From the NCBI GenBank assembly GCA_051025295.1, contig JBMGJV010000007.1: 64,000 bases of DNA, one strand, 5' to 3'. This document shows, one piece after another, positions 9,678 to 18,257 of the stretch. Under the pieces are notes generated by a model. It ran no database searches, had not been told where the DNA came from, and saw only the letters and a list, made by a program, of their open reading frames with translations. Made by a program: the position numbers and the translations under genes. Each line of letters begins with the position of its first letter. Positions within the stretch are counted from its first letter, which is position 1. Origin of the DNA: KBS-83 sp051025295. GTDB taxonomy: Bacteria; Acidobacteriota; Terriglobia; Terriglobales; Acidobacteriaceae.

Positions 9678-11249
9678 ATGGCCACGACAACACCCGAGAT
9701 GACCGACGAGATCACGTTTGCCGGCGAGCGCCGCAAGGTCTCCTCGCACATCACGCAGAATGAGCCGCTGATGTTCGAGAAGTCCTCGCCCGGCAAGCGT
9801 GCCTACAAATTGCCGCCGCTCGACGTGCCTGCGGTCGATCCGAAGCAGGCGCTCGGCGAGGCTGCTCGCGACGAGGCGGCGGGACTGCCGGAGCTCTCGG
9901 AGATTGAACTGATCCGGCACTTCACCCGGCTCTCCACATGGAACTACGCGATCGATCTCGGCATGTATCCGCTCGGCTCCTGCACCATGAAGTACAACCC
10001 GCGCGTCAACGAGTTCGTCTCCCGCATCGAAGGCATCGCCGAGGCGCATCCTTATCAACCGGAGCAATTGTCACAGGGTGCGTTGCAGATCCTGCGCACG
10101 CTCGAGAAGGCTCTGATCGAGATCACCGGCATGGACACGATCACGCTGCAGCCCGCCGCCGGCGCGCATGGCGAGTTCACAGGCATCCTGCTCACCCGCG
10201 CGTATCACGAGTCGAAGGGCAATCCTCGCCGCAAGGTGCTGATCCCGGATTCCGCCCACGGCACCAACCCGGCGACAGCGGCCGTCTGCGGCTACCAGGT
10301 GGAGAACCTGCGCTCGAACCAGCACGGCATGGTGGACATCGAGCAGCTTGCGAAGCAGGTGGATGAGAACACTGCTGCGCTGATGCTGACCAATCCGTCG
10401 ACGATCGGCGTGTTCGAGAGCGAGATCCACAAGATCGCCGACATCCTGCACGCCAAGGGCGCGCTGCTCTATATGGACGGCGCGAACATGAACGCGCTGG
10501 TTGCGAAGACGCGGCCCGGCGACTTCGGCGTCGACGTCATGCACCTGAACCTGCACAAGACCTTCTCGACTCCGCACGGCGGCGGCGGCCCCGGCTCCGG
10601 TCCAGTCGCGTGCAAGAAGATCCTCGAGCCGTTTCTGCCCACGCCCGTCGTCCGCGAGGCACAGGACGGCACGCTACGGCTCGACTACGATCGGCCGCAC
10701 TCGGTCGGCCGTGTGCGCATGTTCTACGGCAACTTCGGCATGTTCGTCCGCGCGCTCGCTTACATCCTGGCGAACGGCCCGGACGGCTTGCGACAGACCA
10801 CCGAAGATGCTGTGCTGAACGCGAACTATATTCGCAGCAAGCTCGAAGGTCACTACGAACTGCCGTACAAGACGCCCTCGATGCATGAGGTGGTCTTCAG
10901 CGACAGGAAGCAGCAGGCCCGCGGCGTGAAGACCGGCGACATCGCCAAGCGGCTCATCGACTATGGCTTCCATCCCTACACTGTGTCGTTTCCGCTGATC
11001 GTGCCCGGCGCACTGATGATCGAGCCGACCGAAAGCGAATCGAAGGAAGAGCTCGACCTGTTCATCGACGCAATGCAGCAGATCGCACGCGAGGTGGAAG
11101 AGAACCCGGCGCTCGTCCTGATGGCGCCGCACAACACACGGGTGAAGCGCATGGACGAGACCGCAGCGGCTCGTAGGCCGGTACTGCGCTGGAAAGGGCC
11201 GCCGTCCCCCATCGCCCTCGGCGTCGACACGCCGGCAAAGGACTGGTAA
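9678..11249 (+). CDS. gcvPB: Glycine decarboxylase subunit 2 (PLP-binding)
   Basis: This 523-residue C-terminal-type P-protein subunit carries the PLP site: HLNLHKTFSTPHGGGGPG, where the Lys forms the Schiff base. Other family blocks are LGMYPLGSCTMKYNP, LQPAAGAHGEFTG and LIPDSAHGTNPA. It works as a heterotetramer with GcvPA, decarboxylating glycine and loading the aminomethyl group on GcvH. It starts nine bases after the gcvPA stop with AAGGAG upstream, so the two should be translated together; an intact partner is needed for activity. Length and motifs are normal. Confidence 0.97.
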   Translation: MATTTPEMTDEITFAGERRKVSSHITQNEPLMFEKSSPGKRAYKLPPLDVPAVDPKQALGEAARDEAAGLPELSEIELIRHFTRLSTWNYAIDLGMYPLGSCTMKYNPRVNEFVSRIEGIAEAHPYQPEQLSQGALQILRTLEKALIEITGMDTITLQPAAGAHGEFTGILLTRAYHESKGNPRRKVLIPDSAHGTNPATAAVCGYQVENLRSNQHGMVDIEQLAKQVDENTAALMLTNPSTIGVFESEIHKIADILHAKGALLYMDGANMNALVAKTRPGDFGVDVMHLNLHKTFSTPHGGGGPGSGPVACKKILEPFLPTPVVREAQDGTLRLDYDRPHSVGRVRMFYGNFGMFVRALAYILANGPDGLRQTTEDAVLNANYIRSKLEGHYELPYKTPSMHEVVFSDRKQQARGVKTGDIAKRLIDYGFHPYTVSFPLIVPGALMIEPTESESKEELDLFIDAMQQIAREVEENPALVLMAPHNTRVKRMDETAAARRPVLRWKGPPSPIALGVDTPAKDW

Positions 11250-11543
11250 GTGCCGGACGCGCCCACCAGCACCGACGTTCTGCAGTCGCGCGCCGTCGCC
11301 GAGCGCCGTGATGAACTCGAGCGGCACGAGTTCATGCTCGGCACGGAGCGCGGTCGCCTCGCGGTTTCGCTCGACATGCTGACTGACGCGCTGATCCTGG
11401 TTGGGCAGCACGGCGTCTACTGCGTCTCCAACCGCAATCCATCGAAGCCGGCGCTGGACCTGCAGGTCGTGCTCGACCAGATCAACGGCGCCAAGCAACT
11501 GATCCAGTCCACGATGCAGGAGCTCGAGCGCAAACGGGGCTGA
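11250..11543 (+). CDS. Hypothetical small helical protein in the gcv operon
   Basis: A 97-residue protein with a GTG start placed directly after the gcvPB stop (TAAGTG), so it is probably translated by coupling. It is mostly helical and charged (RAVAERRDELERHEF, then LAVSLDMLTDALILVG and a C-terminal AKQLIQSTMQELERKR) with no signal peptide. No known domain is recognised. Position suggests co-expression with glycine cleavage but does not prove a role in it. Confidence 0.65.
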   Translation: MPDAPTSTDVLQSRAVAERRDELERHEFMLGTERGRLAVSLDMLTDALILVGQHGVYCVSNRNPSKPALDLQVVLDQINGAKQLIQSTMQELERKRG

Positions 11544-11577
11544 GGCGTCGCGGGCGCTCGGTGTAGAATCGAGGTGC

Positions 11578-11654
11578 GCGCCCGTAGCTCAGCTGGATAG
11601 AGCGATTGCCTCCGGAGCAATAGGTCGGGAGTTCGAATCTCTCCGGGCGCACCA
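11578..11654 (+). tRNA. tRNA-Arg (anticodon CCG)
   Basis: A full cloverleaf can be drawn: 7-bp acceptor stem GCGCCCG/CGGGCGC (11578-11584 with 11644-11650), D stem GCTC/GAGC, anticodon stem ATTGC/GCAAT with loop CTCCGGA giving anticodon CCG at 11612-11614, T arm with GTTCGAATC, discriminator A and an encoded CCA at 11652-11654. It reads the arginine codon CGG. The 3' end is only five bases from the stop of the convergent efpL gene. Confidence 0.97.
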
Positions 11655-11659
11655 CACCT

Positions 11660-12235
11660 TCAAGCCCGGCCGGCGTACTCCCGGGTCTCCGTATTCACTT
11701 TGATCTTCTCGCCTTCTTTGATGAAGAAGGGCACCCGCACCTCGAGCCCTGTCTCGAGCTTCGCGGGCTTGGTCACGGCTCCGCTGGCCGTGTCGCCGCG
11801 CACGCCGGGCTCCGTCTCGCTCACGGTCAACTCGACACTGGTCGGCAGCGTAACGCCAATCGGGTTGCCGTTGTAGAGATCGATCTGCACCATCGCGCCC
11901 TCGATCAGGAAGCCCATCGCGTCTGCCGTCATCTCGTCGCTCAGCCGCAGCGTCTCGAAGCTCTGCTGATCGAGGAAGTATGAACCCTCCGAGTCGCTGT
12001 AGAGATAGGACGCAGGCACGGTGACGAGATCGGGCTCGCGGAACTTGTCGCCCGCCTTGAACGTCTTGTCGAACACTGCGCGTGTCAGCAGGTTGCGCAT
12101 GCGCAATCGAACCAGCGTCTGCCCGCCGCGCGCGGTCGGGGTCGAGATCTCCGACTCCAGGCAGTAGAACGGTGTGTTCTCGAACTCGATCGTCATCTTG
12201 CGCTTCACATCGATCGCGTCGATCAGGGCAGCCAT
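11660..12235 (-). CDS. efpL: EF-P paralogue of the EfpL/YeiP type
   Basis: This 191-residue three-domain EF-P-family protein binds ribosomes stalled on difficult sequences such as polyproline. The tip loop reads STPTARGGQTLV, with Arg36 at the tip, instead of the PGKG loop of lysine-modified EF-P. The PTARG loop and the C-terminal blocks (VSETEPGVRG, KPAKLETGLEVRVPFF, EKIKVNTETREYAGRA) match Escherichia coli YeiP/EfpL closely by memory. No modification gene (epmAB, earP) is seen nearby. It lies downstream of the PagL-like gene (44-base gap) and converges on tRNA-Arg. The family is certain; the EfpL assignment is strong. A canonical efp may exist elsewhere in the genome. Confidence 0.88.
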   Translation of the reverse strand: MAALIDAIDVKRKMTIEFENTPFYCLESEISTPTARGGQTLVRLRMRNLLTRAVFDKTFKAGDKFREPDLVTVPASYLYSDSEGSYFLDQQSFETLRLSDEMTADAMGFLIEGAMVQIDLYNGNPIGVTLPTSVELTVSETEPGVRGDTASGAVTKPAKLETGLEVRVPFFIKEGEKIKVNTETREYAGRA

Positions 12236-12279
12236 TGCTCTCCTCGCGGGACTGGTCAGTCAAGCTCCAGAGTAAAGGA

Positions 12280-13989
12280 TCAGCGGTAGCCTTTTGTGCG
12301 GAAGCGCGAGACGGAGACATAGAACGTGTTTGCATCCGTGCGCCCGTTGTTGTTCAGGCTCGCGAGATGCTGGTAGCGGTAGCCAATAGAGACCGCCTGC
12401 CGCGCCTTCCGGAAGACGTTCACGCCCGTGCCGAAATCGACGATGTAGTTCAGTTCCGTGCCTTGTGGCGAGAGCACCGGCTTGGTGAAGTAAAGCAGGC
12501 CGGCATTCGTGCTGAAAAAGGGCTGCACGCGGTGCATGGGGAATAAGTCGGTCTGGAAGCCGGCAGGGCTCAGGCCGCTGCCGTAGGCGCGTGTGCGCTT
12601 CAGCAACGGATCGGTTGCGCCGGGGTTCGGCTGGTCGAGCATCGCGAGTGCGGTGAGCTCTGGTGAGTAACGCAAGGTGACATGCTCCCACCGCGCCATT
12701 TCATAGGAGTAGCGCACATCGATCGGCATGTACTTGATGTCCTTCGCCGTGCCGAACAGGTGCCCCGACATGAGCGACAGTCCCCACCAGGCGCCGAACT
12801 CATGCACGCCGCCGGGACGGGGAAACAGCGGCAGCTCCTCGGCCGGAGGTCGACGCATCGCGGTGCGAACCATCGGCTGGTCGGGGCTGTCGGGTGCCGC
12901 GCGTTCTGCGGCAGCGGTCGTCGCGGTCTCACTGCGCAGTTCGTCGTCTGCATCGGCGTCCTCGCGAAAGAAGCTGTTCGACCTCACGGTGCGTGTGTCG
13001 CGGTACCACGGCACACGGAAGCGCAGGATGTTGGCGGTGCCGCGCGACGGAGACAAGAACTGATAGAAGGTCAGCGCGACTGGATTGCGGCTGACGTGCT
13101 CGAGCCGCCGCACCACGTGCTTATCGAGCACATCCTCGGCCATGGTCCAAAGCATGCCTCCGACCGGCGTCGTGACGAACTCCACCCAGCCTGTCTCGTT
13201 GGTGTAGACCTTGCCCTTCTCGTCAGCAAAATAGTGATCGCCATTGTGACCAATACTGGCTTCGCCCAGCGGTCCCAGCTTCCACTCAAAGCTATAGAAG
13301 GTGGAGAACGCACCAGCGCGCAGGATGCGACGATAGTACGGCCAGCTATTCTCCTGTTCGAGCGTCATGGACTTGGGATCGTTCTGGATCCACAAGAAAT
13401 TAGTGATGGAGCCCATGATCGGATGGCCGACATAGACGTCGAGCATGGGGTTGCCATCGGACCACAGATCCCAGCGCCAGCCCTCGACCGAGTTGACATA
13501 GCGATCCCACCACTTACCGTGCGTCGTCTCGTAGCGGTACCAATAGCCGGTGTAGAGATTGCCTGCATTCTGGAATGCATTGAAGACCGCGGTCGAGATC
13601 ACCAGCTGCCGCACATGCACCCGGCACAGCGGTGAGTGGGTGCGATCGTAGGGGCAATCGCGCGGCAGAACCTCTGGTTCACTCGGCCCCGTGTTGCGCG
13701 CGGGACGTGAGCTTGAGACCGAAGGACCTGGCGCCAGCGAAGAACCTAACGTTTCGGCATCGCGCATCGCGGGTGCAAACTCTGCTGGCGATTTCCAGAA
13801 AGCATCGGGCATGCGCTCTGAGGCTGCGAGCGGCGCGTCCGGGAGCGGTGCTTCCTCCGAGGACTGGGCGCGAGCCGCTACCGTGAACAGCGCGAGAGCA
13901 AAAAGCCCGAGCAGGGAGAGACCGCGGAACCGCACCGTATGCACGAAGACACGGCCGATACTGCGGGCCCGGAAACAGAGCAAGGACAC
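12280..13989 (-). CDS. Outer-membrane protein with PagL-like (lipid A deacylase) C-terminus
   Basis: From the GTG at 13989 the protein has ~569 residues with a signal peptide (LSLLGLFALALFTVAARAQ). The middle part has conserved-looking aromatic blocks (YTGYWYRYETTHGKWW, GHPIMGSITNFLWIQND) resembling DUF3943-type proteins. The last ~170 residues alternate like beta-strands and end YRYQHLASLNNNGRTDANTF, resembling the H-x-S-N region of the PagL/acyloxyacyl hydrolase barrel. PagL removes the 3-O acyl chain of lipid A. Spacing around the His/Ser is not identical to PagL, so activity is uncertain. The frame is open to ATG 14076, but only the GTG at 13989 has a ribosome site (AAGGGAG). Confidence 0.65.
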   Translation of the reverse strand: MSLLCFRARSIGRVFVHTVRFRGLSLLGLFALALFTVAARAQSSEEAPLPDAPLAASERMPDAFWKSPAEFAPAMRDAETLGSSLAPGPSVSSSRPARNTGPSEPEVLPRDCPYDRTHSPLCRVHVRQLVISTAVFNAFQNAGNLYTGYWYRYETTHGKWWDRYVNSVEGWRWDLWSDGNPMLDVYVGHPIMGSITNFLWIQNDPKSMTLEQENSWPYYRRILRAGAFSTFYSFEWKLGPLGEASIGHNGDHYFADEKGKVYTNETGWVEFVTTPVGGMLWTMAEDVLDKHVVRRLEHVSRNPVALTFYQFLSPSRGTANILRFRVPWYRDTRTVRSNSFFREDADADDELRSETATTAAAERAAPDSPDQPMVRTAMRRPPAEELPLFPRPGGVHEFGAWWGLSLMSGHLFGTAKDIKYMPIDVRYSYEMARWEHVTLRYSPELTALAMLDQPNPGATDPLLKRTRAYGSGLSPAGFQTDLFPMHRVQPFFSTNAGLLYFTKPVLSPQGTELNYIVDFGTGVNVFRKARQAVSIGYRYQHLASLNNNGRTDANTFYVSVSRFRTKGYR

Positions 13990-14184
13990 GAAGCGGATCT
14001 CCCTTGATGATCCGGCGCGCGCGATATCTCGTTGCGACGAAGTGCCGGTAGTCAACGCCTTGGATTCATCGGGCATTCATTTTGCTGTCTTACACGCGCG
14101 GGTTTTGCTCGCCATGCAAGCCGCAGTCCCAAACGGGAACAGTGGCCGCGAGCCACGGCATCCAAATGACAGGAGAGTTCCCCC

Positions 14185-15396
14185 ATGAAGGCTGTCGTTT
14201 TTCACGGCATTGGCGACGTTCGCCTTGAGCAGGTTCCCGATCCGAGCATCCAGGACCCGAATGACGCGATCGTTCGCATCACTGCGTCTGCCATCTGCGG
14301 CACAGACCTACACTTCATCCGCGGCACCTTCACCGGCATGAAAGAAGGCCGCGTGATCGGCCACGAAGCCATCGGCATCGTGGAGGAGGTGGGCGCGGCG
14401 GTGCGCAACTTCCGCCGTGGTGATCGCGTGATCATCCCCTCGACCATTGGCTGCGGCAGCTGCACTTACTGCCGCGCGGGCTTCTATGCGCAGTGCGATC
14501 GTGCCAACCCGGCCGGCAAGCTCGGCGGCACGGTCTTCTTCGGCGGCCCCGAAAATGCTGGCGGCCTGGACGGACTACAGGCGGAGTACGCACGCGTGCC
14601 CTTCGCGGCGACTAACCTCGTTGCGCTACCTGAAGAGATCACTGACGACCAGGCGATCATGATGAGCGACATCCTGCCGACCTCGTATCAAGCGGCAGAC
14701 ATGGCGAACATTCATCCGGGCGATACGGTTGCGATCTTCGGCTGCGGGCCAGTGGGCATGCTGGCAATTGCCTGTGCGCAGCATCTCGGCGCCGGGCGGA
14801 TCTTCGCGATCGATCAGGTCGCGTCGCGGCTGGATCAGGCGCGCCGCCATGGTGCGGAGGCCATCGATTTCAGCAAGGAGAGCCCAGTCGAGGTGCTGCG
14901 CGAACTGACGCTCGGATCAGGGCCGGATCGTGTGATCGACGCCGTCGGCATCGATGCTGCGACGGCGCACGCGCAGCCGGAGCAGCGGCAGGAGTTCACA
15001 TCGGAGATGAAGACGGTCGCTCCGGACGCGAACAAGGCGGAAGGCAAATGGTGGGAGGGCGGAGCGCCGACCCAGGCTCTGGACTGGGCTGTCGCTTCGG
15101 TGGCCAAGGCAGGGTCGCTGTCGATCATCGGCGTCTACCCGCCCACACTGAAAAACTTCCCGGTTGGCGAGATGATGAACAAAAACCTGACCGTGCGCAG
15201 CGGCAATTGTAACCACCGCAAGTACCTGCCACGCTTGATCGAGCTGGTGCGCTCCGGCGTCATGCATCCCGAGCAGTTCTTCACCCAGCGTGCGCCGCTC
15301 GCCTCGGCGCTCGATGCGTATCACCACTTTGACCAGCACGAGCACGGCTGGCTGAAGGTGAAGCTCGAACCTGCGCAGGCGCAGAAGGCAGCCTGA
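14185..15396 (+). CDS. Zinc-dependent alcohol/formaldehyde dehydrogenase (MDR family)
   Basis: A 403-residue medium-chain dehydrogenase. Catalytic zinc ligands are visible as C38 (AICGTDLH) and H60-E61 (GHEAIG). The structural zinc knuckle is C90, C93, C96 and C104. The Rossmann motif GCGPVGMLAI follows near residue 188. Length and the long insert before the C-terminus resemble the glutathione-independent formaldehyde dehydrogenase and threonine-dehydrogenase-like subgroup. It oxidises an alcohol with NAD(P)+; the substrate cannot be fixed from sequence. It stands alone between two minus-strand genes and is followed by a hairpin at 15403-15449. Confidence 0.88.
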   Translation: MKAVVFHGIGDVRLEQVPDPSIQDPNDAIVRITASAICGTDLHFIRGTFTGMKEGRVIGHEAIGIVEEVGAAVRNFRRGDRVIIPSTIGCGSCTYCRAGFYAQCDRANPAGKLGGTVFFGGPENAGGLDGLQAEYARVPFAATNLVALPEEITDDQAIMMSDILPTSYQAADMANIHPGDTVAIFGCGPVGMLAIACAQHLGAGRIFAIDQVASRLDQARRHGAEAIDFSKESPVEVLRELTLGSGPDRVIDAVGIDAATAHAQPEQRQEFTSEMKTVAPDANKAEGKWWEGGAPTQALDWAVASVAKAGSLSIIGVYPPTLKNFPVGEMMNKNLTVRSGNCNHRKYLPRLIELVRSGVMHPEQFFTQRAPLASALDAYHHFDQHEHGWLKVKLEPAQAQKAA

Positions 15397-15402
15397 AGCA
15401 AG

Positions 15403-15455
15403 CGGCCCTGCCGGGCAGAGGCTCTCATCAACTTCGCACGGCAGGGCCGTTCTAT
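15403..15455 (+). terminator. Probable terminator hairpin after the zinc dehydrogenase
   Basis: CGGCCCTGCCG at 15403-15413 and CGGCAGGGCCG at 15439-15449 are perfect 11-base reverse complements, starting six bases after the dehydrogenase stop. The loop is long (25 bases) and the following T-tract is weak (TTCTAT), so termination efficiency is uncertain. Confidence 0.55.
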
Positions 15456-15469
15456 CTGGCTTTCGTTGA

Positions 15470-15640
15470 CTATCCGGAGTGGCGAACCGACTGCGGCTCA
15501 TCGTGCCCGCGCACAGTCGCCGTTTCCTTCGCCGATCCAATCTCTTCCGGGTCGGATGGATCTTCGCGTCCGGTCTCTTCCTGCCGCTGCTTCTCGGCTG
15601 GCGTCTTCACAGCCTTGATCTGGTCGTCGCCATCGTTCAT
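15470..15640 (-). CDS. Hypothetical small hydrophilic protein (56 residues)
   Basis: A short, highly charged protein rich in Glu, Lys, Gln and Asp (MNDGDDQIKAVKTPAEKQRQ at the start), with no hydrophobic segment, likely intrinsically disordered. The start at 15640 has AGGTGCTCC before it. It lies 40 bases downstream of the membrane/zinc-ribbon gene, so may be co-transcribed. Its reality rests on natural amino-acid composition and the start site only. Confidence 0.5.
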   Translation of the reverse strand: MNDGDDQIKAVKTPAEKQRQEETGREDPSDPEEIGSAKETATVRGHDEPQSVRHSG

Positions 15641-15680
15641 GGAGCACCTCTGCTCCTTGAGATGCCGCCGCCCCTGGCTG

Positions 15681-16304
15681 CTAGAGTGCCGCTGCATCCA
15701 GAAACGACCGTGCATGCGCGCGCGCTAAGACGCTCGGTGTGATCGGGATGCCCGAAGCCGAGCCAACCACCGCATCGATGCCGCAGTAGGGGCAAACGGC
15801 CCTCTCGCCGCGACTGTCCGTGATCCAGTTCTTGATTTCGGTCGGCGAGTAGATGCGTTCGCAGTGGATGCACCCGCAGACCTCGCTTGCTTCGAGCTCG
15901 TGGCGATTTGCGGAGGTACGCCGATGCAACCGGCTTGCCTCGCGCTCGCGGTGCAGCCGGATGCGCCACGCCAGCAGCAGGAGGCCGGCCGCGAGGAACA
16001 GCGGCCACGTAGACGTTGCGGCATCGATAACTATGCTGCTGAGGCTCCCTTGTCCGGCCCATTCCATCCAGACAAGCGCAGCGAAGCACAGAAGCGCCGC
16101 ACCGAGCATGGCGCTGATTGCTTCGCGCAGTGCGCGAAAGGCAGCGGCCGCGGGAAGCACGCATACCAGCGGCAGAAACATGACCCAGGCGTGTGCGCCA
16201 GAGCCGGCCACGCCAGCCTGAGACAACGTGAACGCATCTGCGAGCACCAGCAGCAACTGCGCCCACAGGACCACAAGCTCTGCCCGGCTGCGTTCGATCG
16301 CCAT
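15681..16304 (-). CDS. Membrane protein fused to a cytosolic zinc-ribbon domain
   Basis: Residues 1-~115 hold about four hydrophobic helices (LVVLWAQLLLVLADAF, AWVMFLPLVCVLPAAAAF, AMLGAALLCFAALVWM, WPLFLAAGLLLLAWRI). After a basic linker, residues ~140-207 form a compact domain with two CxxC pairs: CGCIHC...CPYCGIDAVVG. This 'C-C-C-C then W then CPxCGxD' pattern occurs as stand-alone small cytoplasmic proteins in other bacteria, where the function is also unknown. Fusion to a membrane anchor is uncommon in my experience. It is followed by a 56-residue hydrophilic gene. Function is not assigned. Confidence 0.75.
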   Translation of the reverse strand: MAIERSRAELVVLWAQLLLVLADAFTLSQAGVAGSGAHAWVMFLPLVCVLPAAAAFRALREAISAMLGAALLCFAALVWMEWAGQGSLSSIVIDAATSTWPLFLAAGLLLLAWRIRLHREREASRLHRRTSANRHELEASEVCGCIHCERIYSPTEIKNWITDSRGERAVCPYCGIDAVVGSASGIPITPSVLARAHARSFLDAAAL

Positions 16305-16357
16305 GCCTGAACACTAGCAGGTCTGGCGGGCACGTCCGGCCGCGCCCGCTGCGCGGC

Positions 16358-18109
16358 CTACTGGACGCCGATCACCGCTGTGCCGAATGGCGGGATGGTC
16401 ATGTGGTCGAGCCGGATCTGCTTGCTCTCGTAACCGTAGCTGTTCAGCAGCATCAGTCCGACGCCGCCCTGCACACCCTGCGCACTCAGGTCATAGGTCA
16501 CCGTCTGCGGCTGGGCGCTCATGTTCAGCGCAACCAGCACAGACTTGCCCCGACCGAGGTAGTGGCGCAGGAAGCTGAACACATGCGGATCGTCGGGATT
16601 GATCGTAGTGTAGCCGCCGCTGATCAGCGCTGGCTCGATGTGACGCAGCGTGAGCAGTTGCTTGTAGAAGTTGAAGATTGAATCGTGCTCCTTCGCTTCG
16701 CTCTCCACGTTGTAGGTGGTCGAACTCGGCGGCACTGGCAGCCACGTCTTCACCGTGGGTGAAGTGAACCCGGCATTCGGACGCGCGGACGTCCACTGCA
16801 TGGGCGTGCGTTCCCCGTCGCGGCCCTTGTCCTTCGGCCATCCCGTTCGTCCTACCGGATCTTTGACGTCTTCTATCCGCGTTGGCACTGTGGTGCGCAT
16901 GCCGATCTCTTCGCCGTAGTACATCTGCGGCGTGCCGCGCGGCAGCAGTTCGAGCGCGGCCATCAGCTTGGCAATCTGATCGTTGTGCACGCCGTCGCCG
17001 TAGCGGTCCCACTCGCGTGCCTGGTCGTGATTGCTGAAGAAGTATTCCGGCCAGCCGTGCGCGGGATTGTTCTCCACTTCATCGAAGAGCTTGCGGAACT
17101 TCGGCGCGGAGAGCTCGTTCGCATCCGCGATCTGGAAGTCCATGGGAAGCTGCACTTCATCGTTGTGCGCGCCGTACATCTTCGAGAGTTCGAGGATGTT
17201 CGGCTCGTCCGCCTCGGAGATGATCACCGGATGGCCGGGGTAGCTGTCCACCAGCTGACGCATCTCGCGCAGGACGTCGTGCACCTCGGGCAGATTGTCC
17301 GTGTACTTGTGCTCGATATTCGGATCGCCAAATGCGTTGATGCCCGGCAGGATCGGATCGTCCTTCATGTCCGGGTCTTCGAACAGGCGGGAGATGGCAT
17401 CGATGCGGAAGCCGGAGACGCCTTTGTCGAGCCAGTAGCGCATCACGTCGTACATCGCTTTGCGCACTTCCGGGTTGCGCCAGTTCAGGTCCGGCTGCTG
17501 CACGTAGAAGTAGTGATAGTAGTACTGGCCGGTCTTCGGATCGAGCGTCCACGCGGAGTGGCCAAACCAGGACTGCCAGTTATTCGGCGGCCCACCGTCT
17601 TTGCCGTCGCGCCACATATACCAGTCGCGCTTCGGATTCGTCTTCGACGAACGCGACTCCAGGAACCACGGATGCTGGTCCGAGGTGTGGTTCATCACCA
17701 TATCCATGATCACGCGCAGGCCCTGCTGCTTCGCGGCCTTCAGCAGGTTGTCGAAGTCGCCCATCGTGCCGTACTGCGGGTCAATCGCTTCGTAATCGGC
17801 GATGTCGTAGCCGAAATCGACCTGCGGCGACGGATACATCGGCGTGATCCAGATGGCGTCGACGCCGAGCGACTTGAGATAGCTGAGCCGCTGCGCGATG
17901 CCGTTGATGTCACCCAGCCCATCATTGTTCGTGTCCTGAAAGCTGCGTGGGTACACCTCGTAGATCACGGCGTGTTTCCACCACACATCGCCGTTGGTGG
18001 GCAGCGTCTCTGCCGTCTTCGCGGCCACCTGTGCCACTGCCGCCCGGGGAGCCAGCGCACCCAGGCAAATCGCACTCCAGACACCCAGCCACAGCCACAC
18101 TCGGCGCAA
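16358..18109 (-). CDS. Secreted GH13 alpha-glucosidase / oligo-1,6-glucosidase
   Basis: A 583-residue protein with a signal peptide (VWLWLGVWSAICLGALAP...AVAQ) followed by a GH13 (alpha/beta)8 barrel: WKHAVIYEVYPRSFQDTNNDG, GVDAIWITPMYPSP, and the catalytic residues D237 (GFRIDAI), E299 (IISEADEPN) and D362 (SNHDQAR). A C-terminal beta domain follows. The sequence fits the oligo-1,6-glucosidase/alpha-glucosidase subfamilies that cleave short maltodextrins or isomaltose, acting outside the cytoplasm. The frame is open 127 residues upstream with non-natural sequence; the TTG at 18109 has AGGAG six bases before it and begins the signal peptide. It is divergent from the DinB-like gene. Confidence 0.9.
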   Translation of the reverse strand: MRRVWLWLGVWSAICLGALAPRAAVAQVAAKTAETLPTNGDVWWKHAVIYEVYPRSFQDTNNDGLGDINGIAQRLSYLKSLGVDAIWITPMYPSPQVDFGYDIADYEAIDPQYGTMGDFDNLLKAAKQQGLRVIMDMVMNHTSDQHPWFLESRSSKTNPKRDWYMWRDGKDGGPPNNWQSWFGHSAWTLDPKTGQYYYHYFYVQQPDLNWRNPEVRKAMYDVMRYWLDKGVSGFRIDAISRLFEDPDMKDDPILPGINAFGDPNIEHKYTDNLPEVHDVLREMRQLVDSYPGHPVIISEADEPNILELSKMYGAHNDEVQLPMDFQIADANELSAPKFRKLFDEVENNPAHGWPEYFFSNHDQAREWDRYGDGVHNDQIAKLMAALELLPRGTPQMYYGEEIGMRTTVPTRIEDVKDPVGRTGWPKDKGRDGERTPMQWTSARPNAGFTSPTVKTWLPVPPSSTTYNVESEAKEHDSIFNFYKQLLTLRHIEPALISGGYTTINPDDPHVFSFLRHYLGRGKSVLVALNMSAQPQTVTYDLSAQGVQGGVGLMLLNSYGYESKQIRLDHMTIPPFGTAVIGVQ

Positions 18110-18257
18110 GCTTGTCTCCTCTTGAAAACACTGAGCAGCATACGCGAGCCGGTTGTGCGTCTGCACGCGGATATGCGTGCAAGTAGACACGCGGTTCGTA
18201 TGCTGTCGTACCGAAGCCGCAACGCACCCTTGACCCCGGAAGCACGGCCCTCCGACA

